DNA of 64,000 nt from Dromiciops gliroides (GCF_019393635.1 NC_057862.1:674195814-674259813); one strand, 5' to 3'. Shown: positions 54,803 through 64,000, counted from the stretch's first letter. The notes: generated by a model not told the origin, from the letters alone. Numbers and translations: made by a program.

Positions 54803-54975
54803 ATAATCATTTTATTCAGCACTTACTAAGTATCTGGCAGGGCAAGGCAACAAGCATACATTGTCTTCCTGTGTACCAGGTTCTTTACTACGTTCTGGGA
54901 AGACAAACACAAGCAAAGAGAAAAGTAGTTCCTACCTTTGTGGAGCTTAAATTCTAATGGGGAAAGAACACACAA
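54800..54975 (-). mobile_element. L2 LINE 3' end
   Basis: 'attcagcacttactaagtat' and 'tggagcttaaattctaatgg'. Confidence 0.7.
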
Positions 54976-55024
54976 GAGGGAGACAAGCTAGAAAGCAATA
55001 GAACTGGGCTCTGGGGGTAAAAAG

Positions 55025-55126
55025 ACGTGATCAATTAGCATTTATGAAGCACCATACTAGGTGTTGGGGCTACAAAGGAAAAAAAGAAACAGTCCCTGTT
55101 TTCAGAAAGTTCACATTCATGAGAAG
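55025..55126 (-). mobile_element. L2 LINE 3' tail
   Basis: 'gcatttatgaagcaccatac', 'taggtgttggggctacaaa' and 'cagtccctgttttcagaaag'. Confidence 0.7.
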
Positions 55127-55638
55127 TGTGATGTTTAAAATCTAAATTGTGGTTGCCTTAAATTAGAAAGTTTCAGTACCAGTCTTTGGGCATTAAACAT
55201 TTATTAAAGCATACAGATATTTACAAGGAGTTCAGAAAGTTAAGAAAAAGAAGTCCTACCTAGCCTAGAGATCCAGCCTGGTTGGGTTCTTCCTCAAGTC
55301 CTCCTCCACAAGCCTGCTTTAATCAGGAACTCCCTAGCAAGCTGTTTGTGGAAGCTTTTTATAGGTCTGGAACAGAGGCGGTCCTTACACACTGCTTTGA
55401 GCTGATTGGTTGGCGTCATCCAAATCCATTGGCTTTGAAGGTGGTTCTCAAGTTGAGTTCACGTCTAGTTTCTGAGAACAATACCTTCTTAAGGGATAGC
55501 CCGGTGTGATTACAATCCAGTTAACTTGAAGTAGGCTTTAATCAGCAAGTCAATCACTCTCACTTGATTCAATCAGTATAGACTTAATCTCCAAGTGGGT
55601 CTTTGAGTATCTCTAAATCCCATTATTTCATCACGGAA
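55127..55638 (-). mobile_element. Minus-strand solo LTR with visible promoter parts
   Basis: About 510 bp. On the minus strand, in order: CCAAT motifs (complements at 55405-55409 and 55428-55432), a TATAAAAAG box (complement at 55356-55364), and an AATAAA signal (complement at 55200-55205) followed by U5-like sequence. The ends are an imperfect inverted repeat (TGTGATG / CATCACG). 'gagaag' flanks both sides, a tentative 6-bp target duplication. No interior is attached. Confidence 0.7.
55354..55364 (-). promoter_or_regulatory. TATA box of the minus-strand LTR
   Basis: The minus strand reads 'ctataaaaagc', about 45-70 bases downstream of the CCAAT motifs and upstream of AATAAA, the expected U3/R arrangement. 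Confidence 0.6.
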
Positions 55639-55780
55639 GAGAAGGGTGGAAAACATGTATATAGAAAATTAAATATAAAACACAAAGAAGTTGCACTGCC
55701 CCAGGGGGAGGGCACTAGCAACTAGGTAGATGAAGGACCAGCTTCCTGCAGGGTAAGATAAGTTAGGGATTCTAGCAAGT
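55639..55780. other. Unassigned DNA
   Basis: Short spacer between the LTR and the L1; part may be decayed L2. Confidence 0.35.
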
Positions 55781-56575
55781 TATTCCCCAATTGAGAAATG
55801 GTCAAAGGATATGAAAAGGCAGTTTTCAGATGAAGTAATCAAAGCTATCTATTGTCATATGAAAAAATGTTCTAAAGAATTATGAAAGATTAAATAAAAC
55901 TGTGCATATCCTTTGACCCAGCAATAAGCACTATTAGGTCTTTATTCCAAAGAGATCATGAAAAAGAGAAAAGGACCCACATGTACAAAAATATTTATAG
56001 CTGCCCTTTTTGTGGTAGCAAAGAATTGGAAATTGAGGGGATGACCATCAGTTGGGGAATGGCTAAACAAGTTGTGGTATATGAATGTAATAGAATACTA
56101 TTGTGCTGTAAGAAATGATGAGCAGGTGGATTTCAGAGAAATGTGGAAAAACTTACATGAACCAATGCTGAGTGAGATGAGAAGAACCAGGAGAACATTG
56201 TACAAAGTATCTATAACATTGTGTGATGATCAACTGTGATAGAATTAACTCTTCTCAGCAATACAATGGTGCAAGATAATTCCAAAGGACTCATGATGGA
56301 AAATGCTCTCCACGTCCAGAAAAAAAGAACTGTGGAATCTAGATGCAGATTGAACCATACTGTTTCTACTTTTTTTGTTGTTTTTCTTTTTTCTTTTTTG
56401 AGTTTTTTTTCCTTTTGTTCTGATTCTTCTTTCACAACATGACTAATGTAGAAATATGTTTAATGTGATTGTACATATATAGCCTATATCAGATTGCTTG
56501 CTGTCTTGGGGAGGGTGGAGGAAAGGAAGGGAGGGAGAAAAATTTGGAACTAGAAATCTTACAGAAACAAATGTT
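55781..56575 (+). mobile_element. L1 LINE 3' part with internal deletion
   Basis: Starts in ORF2 ('cccaattgagaaatggtcaa', 'atgaaaaggcagttttcaga'). At about 55875-55895 it jumps from the 'cataaaaatgttct'-type coding stretch to 'gcatatcctttgacccagc'. Compared with 61100-61320 on the other strand, roughly 200 bases are missing. The rest runs through the ORF2 end and 3'UTR. There is no poly(A): SINE A sequence begins where the tail should be. Confidence 0.85.
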
Positions 56576-56692
56576 GAGGGGTAGCTAAGTGGAGCAGTGA
56601 ATAAATTACTGGCCCTGGATTCAGGAGGAGCTAAGTTCAAATCCAGCCTCAAACACTTGACATTTACTAGCTGTGTGACCCTGGGCAGTCAA
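56576..56692 (+). mobile_element. SINE A, 3'-shortened, abutting L1
   Basis: 'gaggggtagctaagtggagc' to 'tgtgaccctgggcagtcaac'; lacks the usual end and A tail. Confidence 0.85.
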
Positions 56693-56820
56693 CTGGATTT
56701 AGCATCTGATTAGATGAGAAGAGACAGAAAAAAGGAGACATAAAAAGGACTCTAAGGTCATAAATCTCTGTGACTAGAAGTATGACTAGTGGAAGGACAG
56801 CGCCTTAAAAGAAATAGGAG

Positions 56821-56962
56821 GGGCATCTAGGTGGTGCAGTGGATAGAGCACCAGCCCTGGATTCAGGAGGACTTAAGTCCAAATCCAGCCTCAGGCACTT
56901 GATATTTACTAGCTGTGTGACCCTGGGCAAGTCATTTAACCCTCATTGCCCTGAAAGAAAAA
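56821..56962 (+). mobile_element. SINE A with target duplication
   Basis: Full copy, 'ctggattcaggagga' type; A-rich tail; 'aaagaaatagga' on both sides. Confidence 0.95.
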
Positions 56963-56979
56963 AAAAAAGAAATAGGAAA

Positions 56980-57410
56980 GTTAGGAAGTAGAAAGAGTTG
57001 GAAGGGGATGTAGAAGACAATGAGTTCAGTTTTGGACAAGCTGAATTTGAGAAGCCTTTGGAACACCCAATTTGACATGGCCAATAGGTGGTTGGTAGTG
57101 AAGGTATCAAGTTCAGGAAAAAGGCTGACACAGGGTGTCCCAAAGGTCACCTTGTATATATCTAGAAATCATCTGCATAAAAATAAGAATTTATCCTTTG
57201 AGAACGACCGAGACCAAGAAGCAAAAACAGAGGATAGAGTATACAGAACATTCCCCCACACTTGGGGGTGGGACAAAAATTAGAACCAGCAAAGGATACT
57301 GAGGGGTAGCCAGACAGGTAGGAGGAGAATGGGGAGAGAGGCATGTTGAGAAAACCCAAAGAAAGACTCCTGTCCATTAACCACTCTTCCCTTTTAAAGG
57401 ACATTTGGTG
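56980..57410 (-). mobile_element. L2 LINE ORF2 fragment with reverse-transcriptase motif
   Basis: Two neighbouring minus-strand frames carry L2 ORF2 pieces in order: 'SPFSSYLSGYPSVSFAGS' and 'SYFYADDF' (the reverse-transcriptase YADD box, near 57162), then 'MSNWVFQRLLKFSLSKTEL' nearer 57000-57075. This matches L2 WFSSYLTG...SVSFAGS, YADDSQI and MSNRHLKLNMSKTELL. The frames differ, so it is broken. Confidence 0.85.
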
Positions 57411-57464
57411 TGTTATACATTTGGTCGAGATATTGAATAAATATCCTGATGATGGAAGTTCATA

Positions 57465-57655
57465 GAATCGTAGGTTTAGAGTTAGAAGATATCTCAGAGG
57501 TCACATACTCCCAATCTCGCCGTTATATAGATGAGGAGATGGGGCACAAGAAGTTTAAGTGACCCGCTAAATTTCCCATAAGCAGTGTCAAAGGTGGGAT
57601 TTCAATCTAGGCCCTCTGGCTCTAGAGCCAGTGTTCTTTCCAAAGTATCTTGATG
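57465..57655 (-). mobile_element. MIR SINE
   Basis: 'agatatctcagaggtcacat', 'agatgaggagatggggcaca' and 'gtgggatttcaatctaggc'. Confidence 0.7.
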
Positions 57656-57659
57656 TTTA

Positions 57660-58255
57660 ATCTGTTGCTGTTGGGGGAATGATGGGTGTCTTCAGGTATT
57701 TGAAGGGATGTCACCTGAAATGGGGGGGGGCAGCCAGGTGGTGCATTAGAGAGAGCACTGGTCTTGGAATCAAGAATACTCATCTTCATGAATTCAAATC
57801 TGGCCTCAGACACTAACTAGCTGTGTGACCCTGGGCAAGTCACTGAACCCAGTTTGTTTCAGTTTCCTCATCTGTAAAATGAGCTGGAGAAGGAAATGGC
57901 AAACCACTCCAGGATTTCTGCCAAGAAAACTCCAAATGGGGTCACAAAGTATCAGACACGACTGAACACCTGAAAGAGACATTAAAGTTGGTCAGCTTGG
58001 CCCCTGAGGCAGAACCTGGTGCCATGACATAAAGTTATAGAGGCAGATCCGATGTTAGGAAAATATTTCTAGTACTTTGAGCCATCCCAAAGTAACAGGC
58101 TGCTTTTGGAGGTAGTAATTATCTCCATAGCTAGAGGTCTTCAAATAGAGGGAGACTATATGACTACTTGGCAGGTATGAAATATTCTGGTTCTGTTATA
58201 ATTTAGATTAGAAAGATAACCTCTGAGATCTATTCCATGATTGTATGATACTAAA
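57660..58255 (+). mobile_element. L3/CR1-type LINE split by a SINE B
   Basis: 'tcaggtatttgaagggatgt' on the left; 'acaggctgcttttggaggta' and 'agaggtcttcaaatagaggg' on the right. Confidence 0.7.
57728..57969 (+). mobile_element. SINE B inside L3
   Basis: 'gcagccaggtggtgcattag' head; 'ccactccaggatttctgcc' and 'gtatcagacacgactgaac' end. Confidence 0.93.
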
Positions 58256-58329
58256 TGTTTCCCTTTGTCTATATACTCTCTTCTTCATATTGGCAGTTTC
58301 TGTGATAATTGGTATAGGGACTATTCCAC

Positions 58330-58415
58330 CCTGACGGTCAGCCAACATGTATTTATTAAATGCTTACTGTATGCCAGGTGCTGTTCTGAGAACTGAGGAG
58401 AAAAGTAAGGGCCAA
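58330..58415 (-). mobile_element. L2 LINE 3' tail
   Basis: 'catgtatttattaaatgctt' and 'actgtatgccaggtgctgtt'. Confidence 0.75.
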
Positions 58416-58604
58416 AACAGGATTCCCAAGCAGATCTCTTGACTACATGAACCAGCAAGTCAATGAAAGAAATATATGGGGCCAAGAAAGCTTCCTAACT
58501 GATCCAGGAAGCACACCAAGCAGGTGGCCATGTACTTCCCTTCAAGGCCACTGCTGCTCTTGTATTAGGAACAACCCTACCTTGTCGGCCTCACTACTTC
58601 ACCA

Positions 58605-58858
58605 GAATCTGATTCTGCTATGATTCTGAATTCCCTTTCACCAACCAGCCTGAAACGCAAAAGTGTAATATGTCACCAAACCCACTGAAAATTGATGACT
58701 TTAATGACATTTGTCAGAAACTGACAAAAGGGGATCAGAGTAATTGCAAAGAAAGTGAGTGTTCTAAAGAGCCCAGTCCTCTCCTCCACACTCCTGTGGC
58801 CAATAATGAGCAAGGAGGTGATCACACAGCAGAGATTAGTGACACTTATTTGAAATAG
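58605..58858 (+). CDS. Orphan open frame, possible exon or pseudogene fragment
   Basis: Open for about 84 codons from a stop near 58605 to TAG at 58856-58858. The last 62 codons start at an ATG at 58670. The peptide is hydrophilic and mixed in composition ('NPLKIDDFNDICQKLTKG', 'SNCKESECSKEPSPLLHTP', 'EISDTYLK'), unlike the low-complexity or SINE-derived frames around it. I see no repeat family over it. A 'ttccctttcaccaaccag' stretch at about 58632-58649 could be a splice acceptor, which would make this a terminal exon. I do not recognise the protein. A chance frame in unique DNA remains possible. Confidence 0.25.
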
Positions 58859-58859
58859 A

Positions 58860-59095
58860 ATAATGTACTAGAAGTTTAAGAAAGTAAAGGTTAATGATAA
58901 AAGACCTTCCATGATAGGAATTATTCAATGTGATTGCCTAGCAGTCCTCAGGGTGGTCTTGTTCATCTGGATTCATGGAAAGAATCCATCTATGACTGCA
59001 CTTCATCCTGGAGTGACTATGGACACACAAATCAGAAATTAGAAAGAGAAGCAGGCTAAATTCTAGAAGAGAATATTTTTAGAACTGGAAGAGAC
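58860..59095. other. Unassigned DNA after the orphan frame
   Basis: No polyadenylation signal of canonical form close to the stop; nothing else recognised. Confidence 0.35.
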
Positions 59096-59099
59096 CAGA

Positions 59100-59210
59100 G
59101 AGGTCAGAGGTCAGACACAGTCCTTGGTTTTGCCTTTTCTTGTATCCCCAGAGCTTAGCATAGTGCCTGATACACTGCTTGTATTTAATAAAAGCTTGTT
59201 TAGGATGATC
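59100..59210 (+). mobile_element. L2/L3 LINE 3' end
   Basis: 'cttgtatccccagagcttag' and 'tttaataaaagcttgttt'. Confidence 0.7.
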
Positions 59211-59214
59211 AGAA

Positions 59215-59395
59215 ATTTAGGACTAGGAAGGATCTTAGAGGTCATCTGGTTCAATGCTATTTACTGATGAGAAAACTGAAGCTTGAAGAAAATGAAGTGA
59301 CTTGTCCAGGACCCCATAGGTGCTGAGGTTTCAATACAGACCACTGCACTCCAAATCTAACATTCTTTCCACTGTGATATGTTGCCTCCCTATGG
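59215..59395 (-). mobile_element. MIR SINE
   Basis: 'ggaaggatcttagaggtcat', 'ctgatgagaaaactgaagct' and 'gaagtgacttgtccaggac'. Confidence 0.75.
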
Positions 59396-59569
59396 TTATC
59401 GAGTTTAAACCTCTTGTTTTATAGCTGAGGGGAAAACCAAAACCCTGACAGGTTGAATGTTTCCAGGGCAAGTTACTCCCATGTCCAAGATGAGAACTAA
59501 GGTCTCTTTACTTAGTCTAAGAGTCTTTCCATTGCACAGGGTGAGCGTATCCCTCCATCTTCCCTCAGC

Positions 59570-59735
59570 AGGCAGGATGAAACAGTGGAAAGAGCAGTAT
59601 TTGGAGTCAGAGACCCTGGGTTCAATCCCAGTTCTATTACCTTGTACATGTATGACCTTGGGTAAGTCACCTGTCAAATGAAGGGGCTGGACTAGAGGAC
59701 ATCTCATGTCTGTTTCAACTCCAAACCTAGGATCT
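59570..59735 (+). mobile_element. MIR SINE
   Basis: 'gagtcagagaccctgggttc', 'tgaccttgggtaagtcacct' and 'aatgaaggggctggactaga'. Confidence 0.75.
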
Positions 59736-60025
59736 TATACTTTGGCACCACTCTCACCAAGGATTCCAACATTCTCATTCTGCTCCAAGATATTCAGAAC
59801 CCTCCTCACTTTGAGGTACCAACTTGGGTCTTCACCTTCTCTCCCATATTCCAATCCAATTTTACTCAATCTATGCCATATCCTCTTTTGAGCCCTGCTA
59901 GGTGACTACTCAAATCCCCTGAAAAAGGCAACAAGCAAATGGTTGATTGCAACTTAGTGCATGAAAATCTCAAACAATTATAGCTATTCAAATATCCTTT
60001 TTGCTGCCTAAAAGGAAAAAAAAAT
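59736..60025. other. Unassigned DNA
   Basis: Nothing recognised. Confidence 0.4.
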
Positions 60026-60029
60026 TAGC

Positions 60030-60315
60030 CTTGTTCTTCTTGGCCCCAGAGGATAGAACTAGGAACAATGAATGGAAGTTACAAAGAGACAAATTTTAGC
60101 TTGACATAAAAAAAAATACTTCTTAACAATTAGAGTTTCCCCAAAGTGGAATGGACTGACTCACAAAGTGGCAAGTCTTCTTTTATTGAAAGACTTAAAG
60201 TAAAGGCTGGGTGGCTTATCATACATATTGTAGAGAGAATTCTTCTCCAGATTCATGTTAGACTAGATGGCTACTGAGGGTCCTTCCAGTTCAGAAATGT
60301 TGGAATTATAAGATG
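60030..60315 (+). mobile_element. L3/CR1-type LINE 3' fragment
   Basis: 'ccagaggatagaactaggaa', 'agagtttccccaaagtggaa' and 'tagactagatggctactgag'. Confidence 0.75.
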
Positions 60316-60358
60316 CTGAGCTGGTGAAATTTCCAGACTACATGGAAAGTTACAGATG

Positions 60359-61965
60359 CTTTCTTTTCTTTTTTAAAAGTATTTTATTATTTTCCAGTTA
60401 GTTTTCAACATTTGTTTTCACAGGATTTTTAGTTACAAATTTTTTCTCCCACTCTCCCTCCCCTCCCTTCTCCACAAGATGGAAAGCAGTTTGATATAGG
60501 TTGTGTATGTACAATCACATTAAAAATATTTCTACATTAGTCATATTGTGAAAGAAGAATCAGAGCACAAGGGCAAAACCTCAAAAAAGAAGGGAAAAAC
60601 AGTCCAAAAGTAGAAACAGTATGGTTCAATCTGCATTCATAATTCACAATTCTTTTTTATGGATGTTGAGAAAATTTTCTATCATGATTTCTTTGAAACT
60701 TTTTTGGATCATTGCACTGCTGAAAAGAGCCAAGTCTATCCCCACTGTTTATCACACAACATTGCTGTTACTATGTACAATGTTCTCCTGGTTCTGCTCC
60801 TCTCAGTCAGCATCAGTTCATATAAGTCCATCCAGGTTTCTCTGAACTCCTCCTGCTCATCGTTTCTTACAGCACAATAGTATTCCATTACATTTATATA
60901 CCACAACTTGTTTAGCCATTCCCCAATTGATGGGTGTTCCCTCTATTTCCAATTCTTTGCCACCACAAAGAGAGATGCTATAAATATTTTTTTTACATGT
61001 GGGTCCTTTTCCATTTTCTATGGTCTCTTTGGGATACAGACGTAGCAGTGCTACCACTGGGTCAAAGGGTATGAAAAGTCCCATAGCCCTTTTGACACAG
61101 TTTCAAATTGCTCTCCAGAATGTTTGGATCAATTCACAGCTCCACCAACAATGCATTGGTGTTCCAATTTTTCCACAGCTTCTCCAACATTTATTATTTT
61201 CCTTTTTTGTCATATTAGCCAATCTGATACGTATGAGGTGGTACCTCAGGGTTGTTTTAATTTGTATATCTCTGATCAATAGTGATTTAGAGCATTTTTT
61301 CATATGGCAATAGATATCTTTTACTTCTTCATCAGAAAACTGCCTGTTTATATCCTTTGACCATTTCTCAATTGGGGAATGACTTGGATTCCTATAAATT
61401 TGATTTAGTTCCCTATATATTTTAGAATTGATGTCTTTATCAGAAATGATAGCTGTAAAAATTGTTTCCCTGTTTTCTGCCTCCCTTCTAATTTTGGCTG
61501 CATTGTTTCTGTTTGTACAAAACCTTTTTAATTTAAAGTAATCAAAGTCTTCCATCTTGCATTTCATAATATTCTCTCTCTCCTGTTTAGACATAAATTG
61601 TTTTCCTCTCCATAGATCTGAGAGGTAAACTATTCCTTTCTCTCCTAATTTATCTATGGTATCACCCTTTATGTCTAAACCTTGAATCCATTTTGACCTT
61701 ATTTTTGTATAAAGTGTAAGATGTTGGCCTATGCCTAATTTCTGCCATACTATCTTCCAGTTTTCCCAGCAGTTTTTGTCAAATACTGAATTCCTATCCC
61801 AGAAGCTGGAGTCTTTGGGTTTATCAAACAGTAGATTACTACAGTCATTTACCACTGTGTCTCCTGTGCCTGACCTATTCCATTGATCCACTACTCTATT
61901 TCTTAGCCAGTACCAAACAGTTTTGATGACTAGATGCATTCTTTTCAATCTCACATCCTACAACA
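60359..61965 (-). mobile_element. 5'-truncated L1 LINE, about 1.6 kb
   Basis: Reverse orientation: T-rich 3' end at 60359-60375, 3'UTR, then ORF2 C-terminal coding to 61954. The longest and best-preserved L1 in the window. Target duplications are not obvious. Confidence 0.93.
60857..61954 (-). pseudogene. L1 ORF2p C-terminal region
   Basis: The frame is open for 283 codons (61954 to 61103), meets one TGA, and continues in the same frame to 60857. 'HMKKCSKSLLIRDIQIKTT', 'LRYHLIRIRLANM', 'CWRSCGKIGTPMHCWWSC' and 'LIQTFWRAI' match the Cys-rich C-terminal domain of mammalian L1 ORF2p; 'TKIRSKWIQGLDIK' and 'YLSDLWRGKQF' lie in the region before it. After about 61000 the frame drifts from the expected one, so at least one frame change is present. 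The endonuclease and reverse transcriptase core are missing. Confidence 0.92.
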
Positions 61966-61989
61966 TAGTTTTTCTCTACTTCTCTTGGG

Positions 61990-62244
61990 ATTGTTGTTGT
62001 TGAATCATTTCAATCATATCAGACTCTCCGTGACCCCATTTCTTGGTAAAGATACTGGAGTGAGTCATCATTTCCTTCTCCAGATCATTTTACAGATGAG
62101 GAAACTGAAGCAAACTAACAGGATTAAGTGACTTGCCCAGGGTCACACAGCTATTAAGTTTCTGAAGACAGATTTGAAATCATGAAGATGAGTCTTCTCA
62201 GTTCCAAGCCCAGTGTTCTATCCACTGTACCATTTAGCTGCCCT
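61990..62244 (-). mobile_element. SINE B with MIR-like core
   Basis: 'gattgttgttgttgaatcat', 'gatactggagtgagtcatca', 'cagatgaggaaactgaagca', 'gacttgcccagggtcacaca' and the head 'tatccactgtaccatttagc'. It has both the SINE B 3' half and a longer 'gaggaaactga' core. Confidence 0.88.
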
Positions 62245-62342
62245 TGGTATACATTGACCCTATTGTGTCTACCAATTGTGGGAATATCTAATTCATTCCA
62301 TTAATTCAGTACCCAAATGGACCATTTCAATGGAGAAAGTTT

Positions 62343-62344
<2 letters not shown>

Positions 62345-62400
<56 letters not shown>
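62345..62400 (+). repeat. (TG)n microsatellite
   Basis: 28 TG units without interruption. Confidence 0.98.
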
Positions 62401-62402
<2 letters not shown>

Positions 62403-62755
62403 TTATGTGGGGGGAGTTGAGGAAGGGGAAAATGAGAAAATCAATTCTTAAAAATAGGGAAAGACACAAAACAATTGGTTATTGTAGCTTTTCACTTTTC
62501 AGCAGGTTGTCATGGTGACTGTGTGGATTGTATCCCGGGGGCTGAGGGATAGACTATGTTGATTGAATTGCCTGACCAGCTAGCTCACTGGCTTGATGTG
62601 GGTAGCAGGCCCCTGAGGTCTGCTAGCAAGTATTTCATAAATGATGCACACCTTGCCTGGAAGTAATTCCTCTACAAAAATGACTGTGTTCATACATGCT
62701 TAGAAGAAATTCTGTTCTATTTGAGTCAATTTAAAAATTGGAGGAGTTGTCCCCT
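62401..62755. other. Unassigned DNA
   Basis: No feature recognised. Confidence 0.4.
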
Positions 62756-62760
62756 CCCTC

Positions 62761-62948
62761 AGACCAGGATATCCCTAAAGGCAAGAATCATGTCTTTCCA
62801 TCACATCAGGGTCTTCATTACATCTGAAGTACCCTGAGAACAGGGATTTTCTCCAGCATCAGACTAGGGGATCCTTTGAAGGCAGGAAGGTTTCCTATCA
62901 GACAACGATTTCCATTGAGGTCGGAGGTGTGTTTCCTTATCAAACAGT
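62761..62948 (+). repeat. Degenerate tandem repeat, about four units of 40-58 bases
   Basis: Four successive segments share an order: a 'cc(c/t)t(a/g)a' or 'ccattgagg' start, a G-rich middle ('aaggcaagaatcatg', 'gagaacagggattttc', 'gaaggcaggaaggttt', 'gaggtcggaggtgtgt'), then a 'ttcc...atcag(ac)' end. Unit lengths vary, so the repeat is old. Confidence 0.45.
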
Positions 62949-63635
62949 TAGATTTCTGAAAGAAGTCAGGCTTCCCAAGGGATTCCCAAGGACTAGAGTC
63001 ACATCTCCCCAAGCACACTGAAGACAGTCATAATCTATTTCCTCTATGGACCCTCCAGATCACTTCGTTTAGGATTCTGCCCTTAGTACTTTTTTAATTC
63101 TGATGGTCCCAGGGCCCCCAAGCACTCTGAGCTCACATTGACCAGGCTAAATCCTAGAACTGACCCCCCAGGTCATTTTTCTCTCTTTACCCTTGCCCTC
63201 AACTGGAGTTCTCCAAGAAAATCTCTAACCTCAAGGTGAGGTATGACTCTAGGTTTCCCCAAAATGGGTAACAAGATCCCTAGCTCACACACAGGAACTC
63301 AGTGCACAATATGGGAAATGAGCATGAGACAGCCTTTCATCCATTATAGAAAATGCAAAAGCAAAAAACTGATAGGAGCCCATGAACAAATATAAAAACT
63401 GAAAAGATTCAATTAGTTCATTAGATTCTTCCAAAGAAAATAAGTCATTCTGGGGTTGCTGACAGTATTATTAGTTTACCTACAACTTAGGGCAATAGCA
63501 CAGAAAGTTGGCAAAGTCTAGATCCCCCCTCCCACTCCTTCCTCCACCCCAATAGCATGGCTTTAGTCTTTCAGCTATAGGACCATCATCCTCTTTTTTC
63601 CCCAAGAAACAAGGAAATAAGCAAGTCAATACATC
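62949..63635. other. Unassigned DNA
   Basis: No repeat or gene recognised. Confidence 0.4.
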
Positions 63636-63651
63636 AAGAGGCATTTATTAG

Positions 63652-63792
63652 GGGGAAGCTAGGTGGCTCAGTGGATAAAGCACTGGCCCTGGATTCAGGA
63701 GAGCCTGAGTTCAAATCCAGCCTCAGACACTTGACACTTACTAGCTGTGTGACCCTGGGCAAGTCACTTAACCCTCATTGCCCCTCAAAAAA
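63652..63792 (+). mobile_element. SINE A inserted in an L2 tail
   Basis: Full copy, 'ctggattcaggag' type. 'aggcatttatta', which is L2 tail sequence, stands at about 63640-63651 and 63792-63803. Confidence 0.95.
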
Positions 63793-63905
63793 GGCATTTA
63801 TTAAGCACCAACTGTGTGTCAGATACTGTGCTAAGCACCGAAAATTCAAAGACAAAAAATTACAGCTCCTTCCCTCAAGGAGTTTACATTCTAATTTTTC
63901 TAGAG
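63793..63905 (-). mobile_element. L2 LINE 3' end
   Basis: 'agcaccaactgtgtgtcaga', 'tactgtgctaagcaccgaaa' and 'aaggagtttacattctaatt'. The SINE landed in its tail. Confidence 0.85.
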
Positions 63906-64000
63906 GAGGTGCATGCCCAAAGTCGGAAATCCTCCAACTCATGGAATCACCATATTACATATTTAGAGCTGGAAAGGACTTTACAAGTCATTATCAACAT

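Noticed and set aside
54496-54957. 153-codon open frame
   Set aside because: Most of it is the polypyrimidine tract read as Ser/Pro/Phe/Leu; the remainder is an L2 tail.

Overview
The window looks like gene-poor nuclear DNA from a marsupial, probably an Australian-lineage (australidelphian) one. The main reason is about twenty copies of a short tRNA-headed SINE (called SINE A here; it resembles the marsupial WSINE1/Mar1 type). They sit among a longer related SINE (SINE B), MIR, ancient L2 and L3/CR1 LINEs, and marsupial-type L1 copies. I found no intact host gene, no tRNA or rRNA gene and no CRISPR array. Family names come from recognised sequence, not a database search, and most repeat edges are good to about 5-30 bases.

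Layout. 1-5 kb: unassigned DNA, L2 and MIR fragments and a long GAAA tract. 5.04-8.77 kb: a complete-looking, recent endogenous-retrovirus-like element with two nearly identical 358-bp LTRs, a 4-bp target duplication and a 3.0-kb interior whose only long frame is a gag-like one of 301 codons. 9-20 kb: L3/CR1, MIR and SINE copies, an L1 3' end and GA-rich tracts. 20.7-22.9 kb: a SINE and an L1 inserted side by side at one target, then an L2 copy with a 222-codon open remnant and another SINE. 24-26.7 kb: a long plus-strand L2 interrupted by MIR, a SINE B piece and a solo LTR (25973-26465). 27-36 kb: L3, L2 and MIR remnants, several SINE A copies and repeat-poor AT-rich blocks. 36.2-36.9 kb: a processed RPL18 pseudogene. 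37-39.6 kb: L1 and SINE nests and a minus-strand LTR element. 40-50 kb: mostly minus-strand L2 with SINE insertions, including a SINE inside a SINE. 50-54 kb: a repeat-poor block, then MIR. 54.5-58.3 kb: a polypyrimidine tract, a minus-strand LTR, an L1, SINEs and L2/L3. 58.6 kb: an unexplained short open frame. 60.3-62.2 kb: a minus-strand L1 ORF2 end followed by a SINE B. 62.3-64 kb: a TG repeat, a degenerate tandem repeat and a SINE.

There is no operon-like or pathway organisation. The window is best read as layered insertions: L2, L3 and MIR are oldest, then L1 and the LTR elements, with SINE A and the 5-8.8 kb ERV-like element youngest. The strongest items for follow-up are that ERV element and its unusual reading frame, the compound minus-strand LTR at 38.8-39.6 kb, the three-copy target at 20.7-21.8 kb, and the orphan frame at 58.6 kb.
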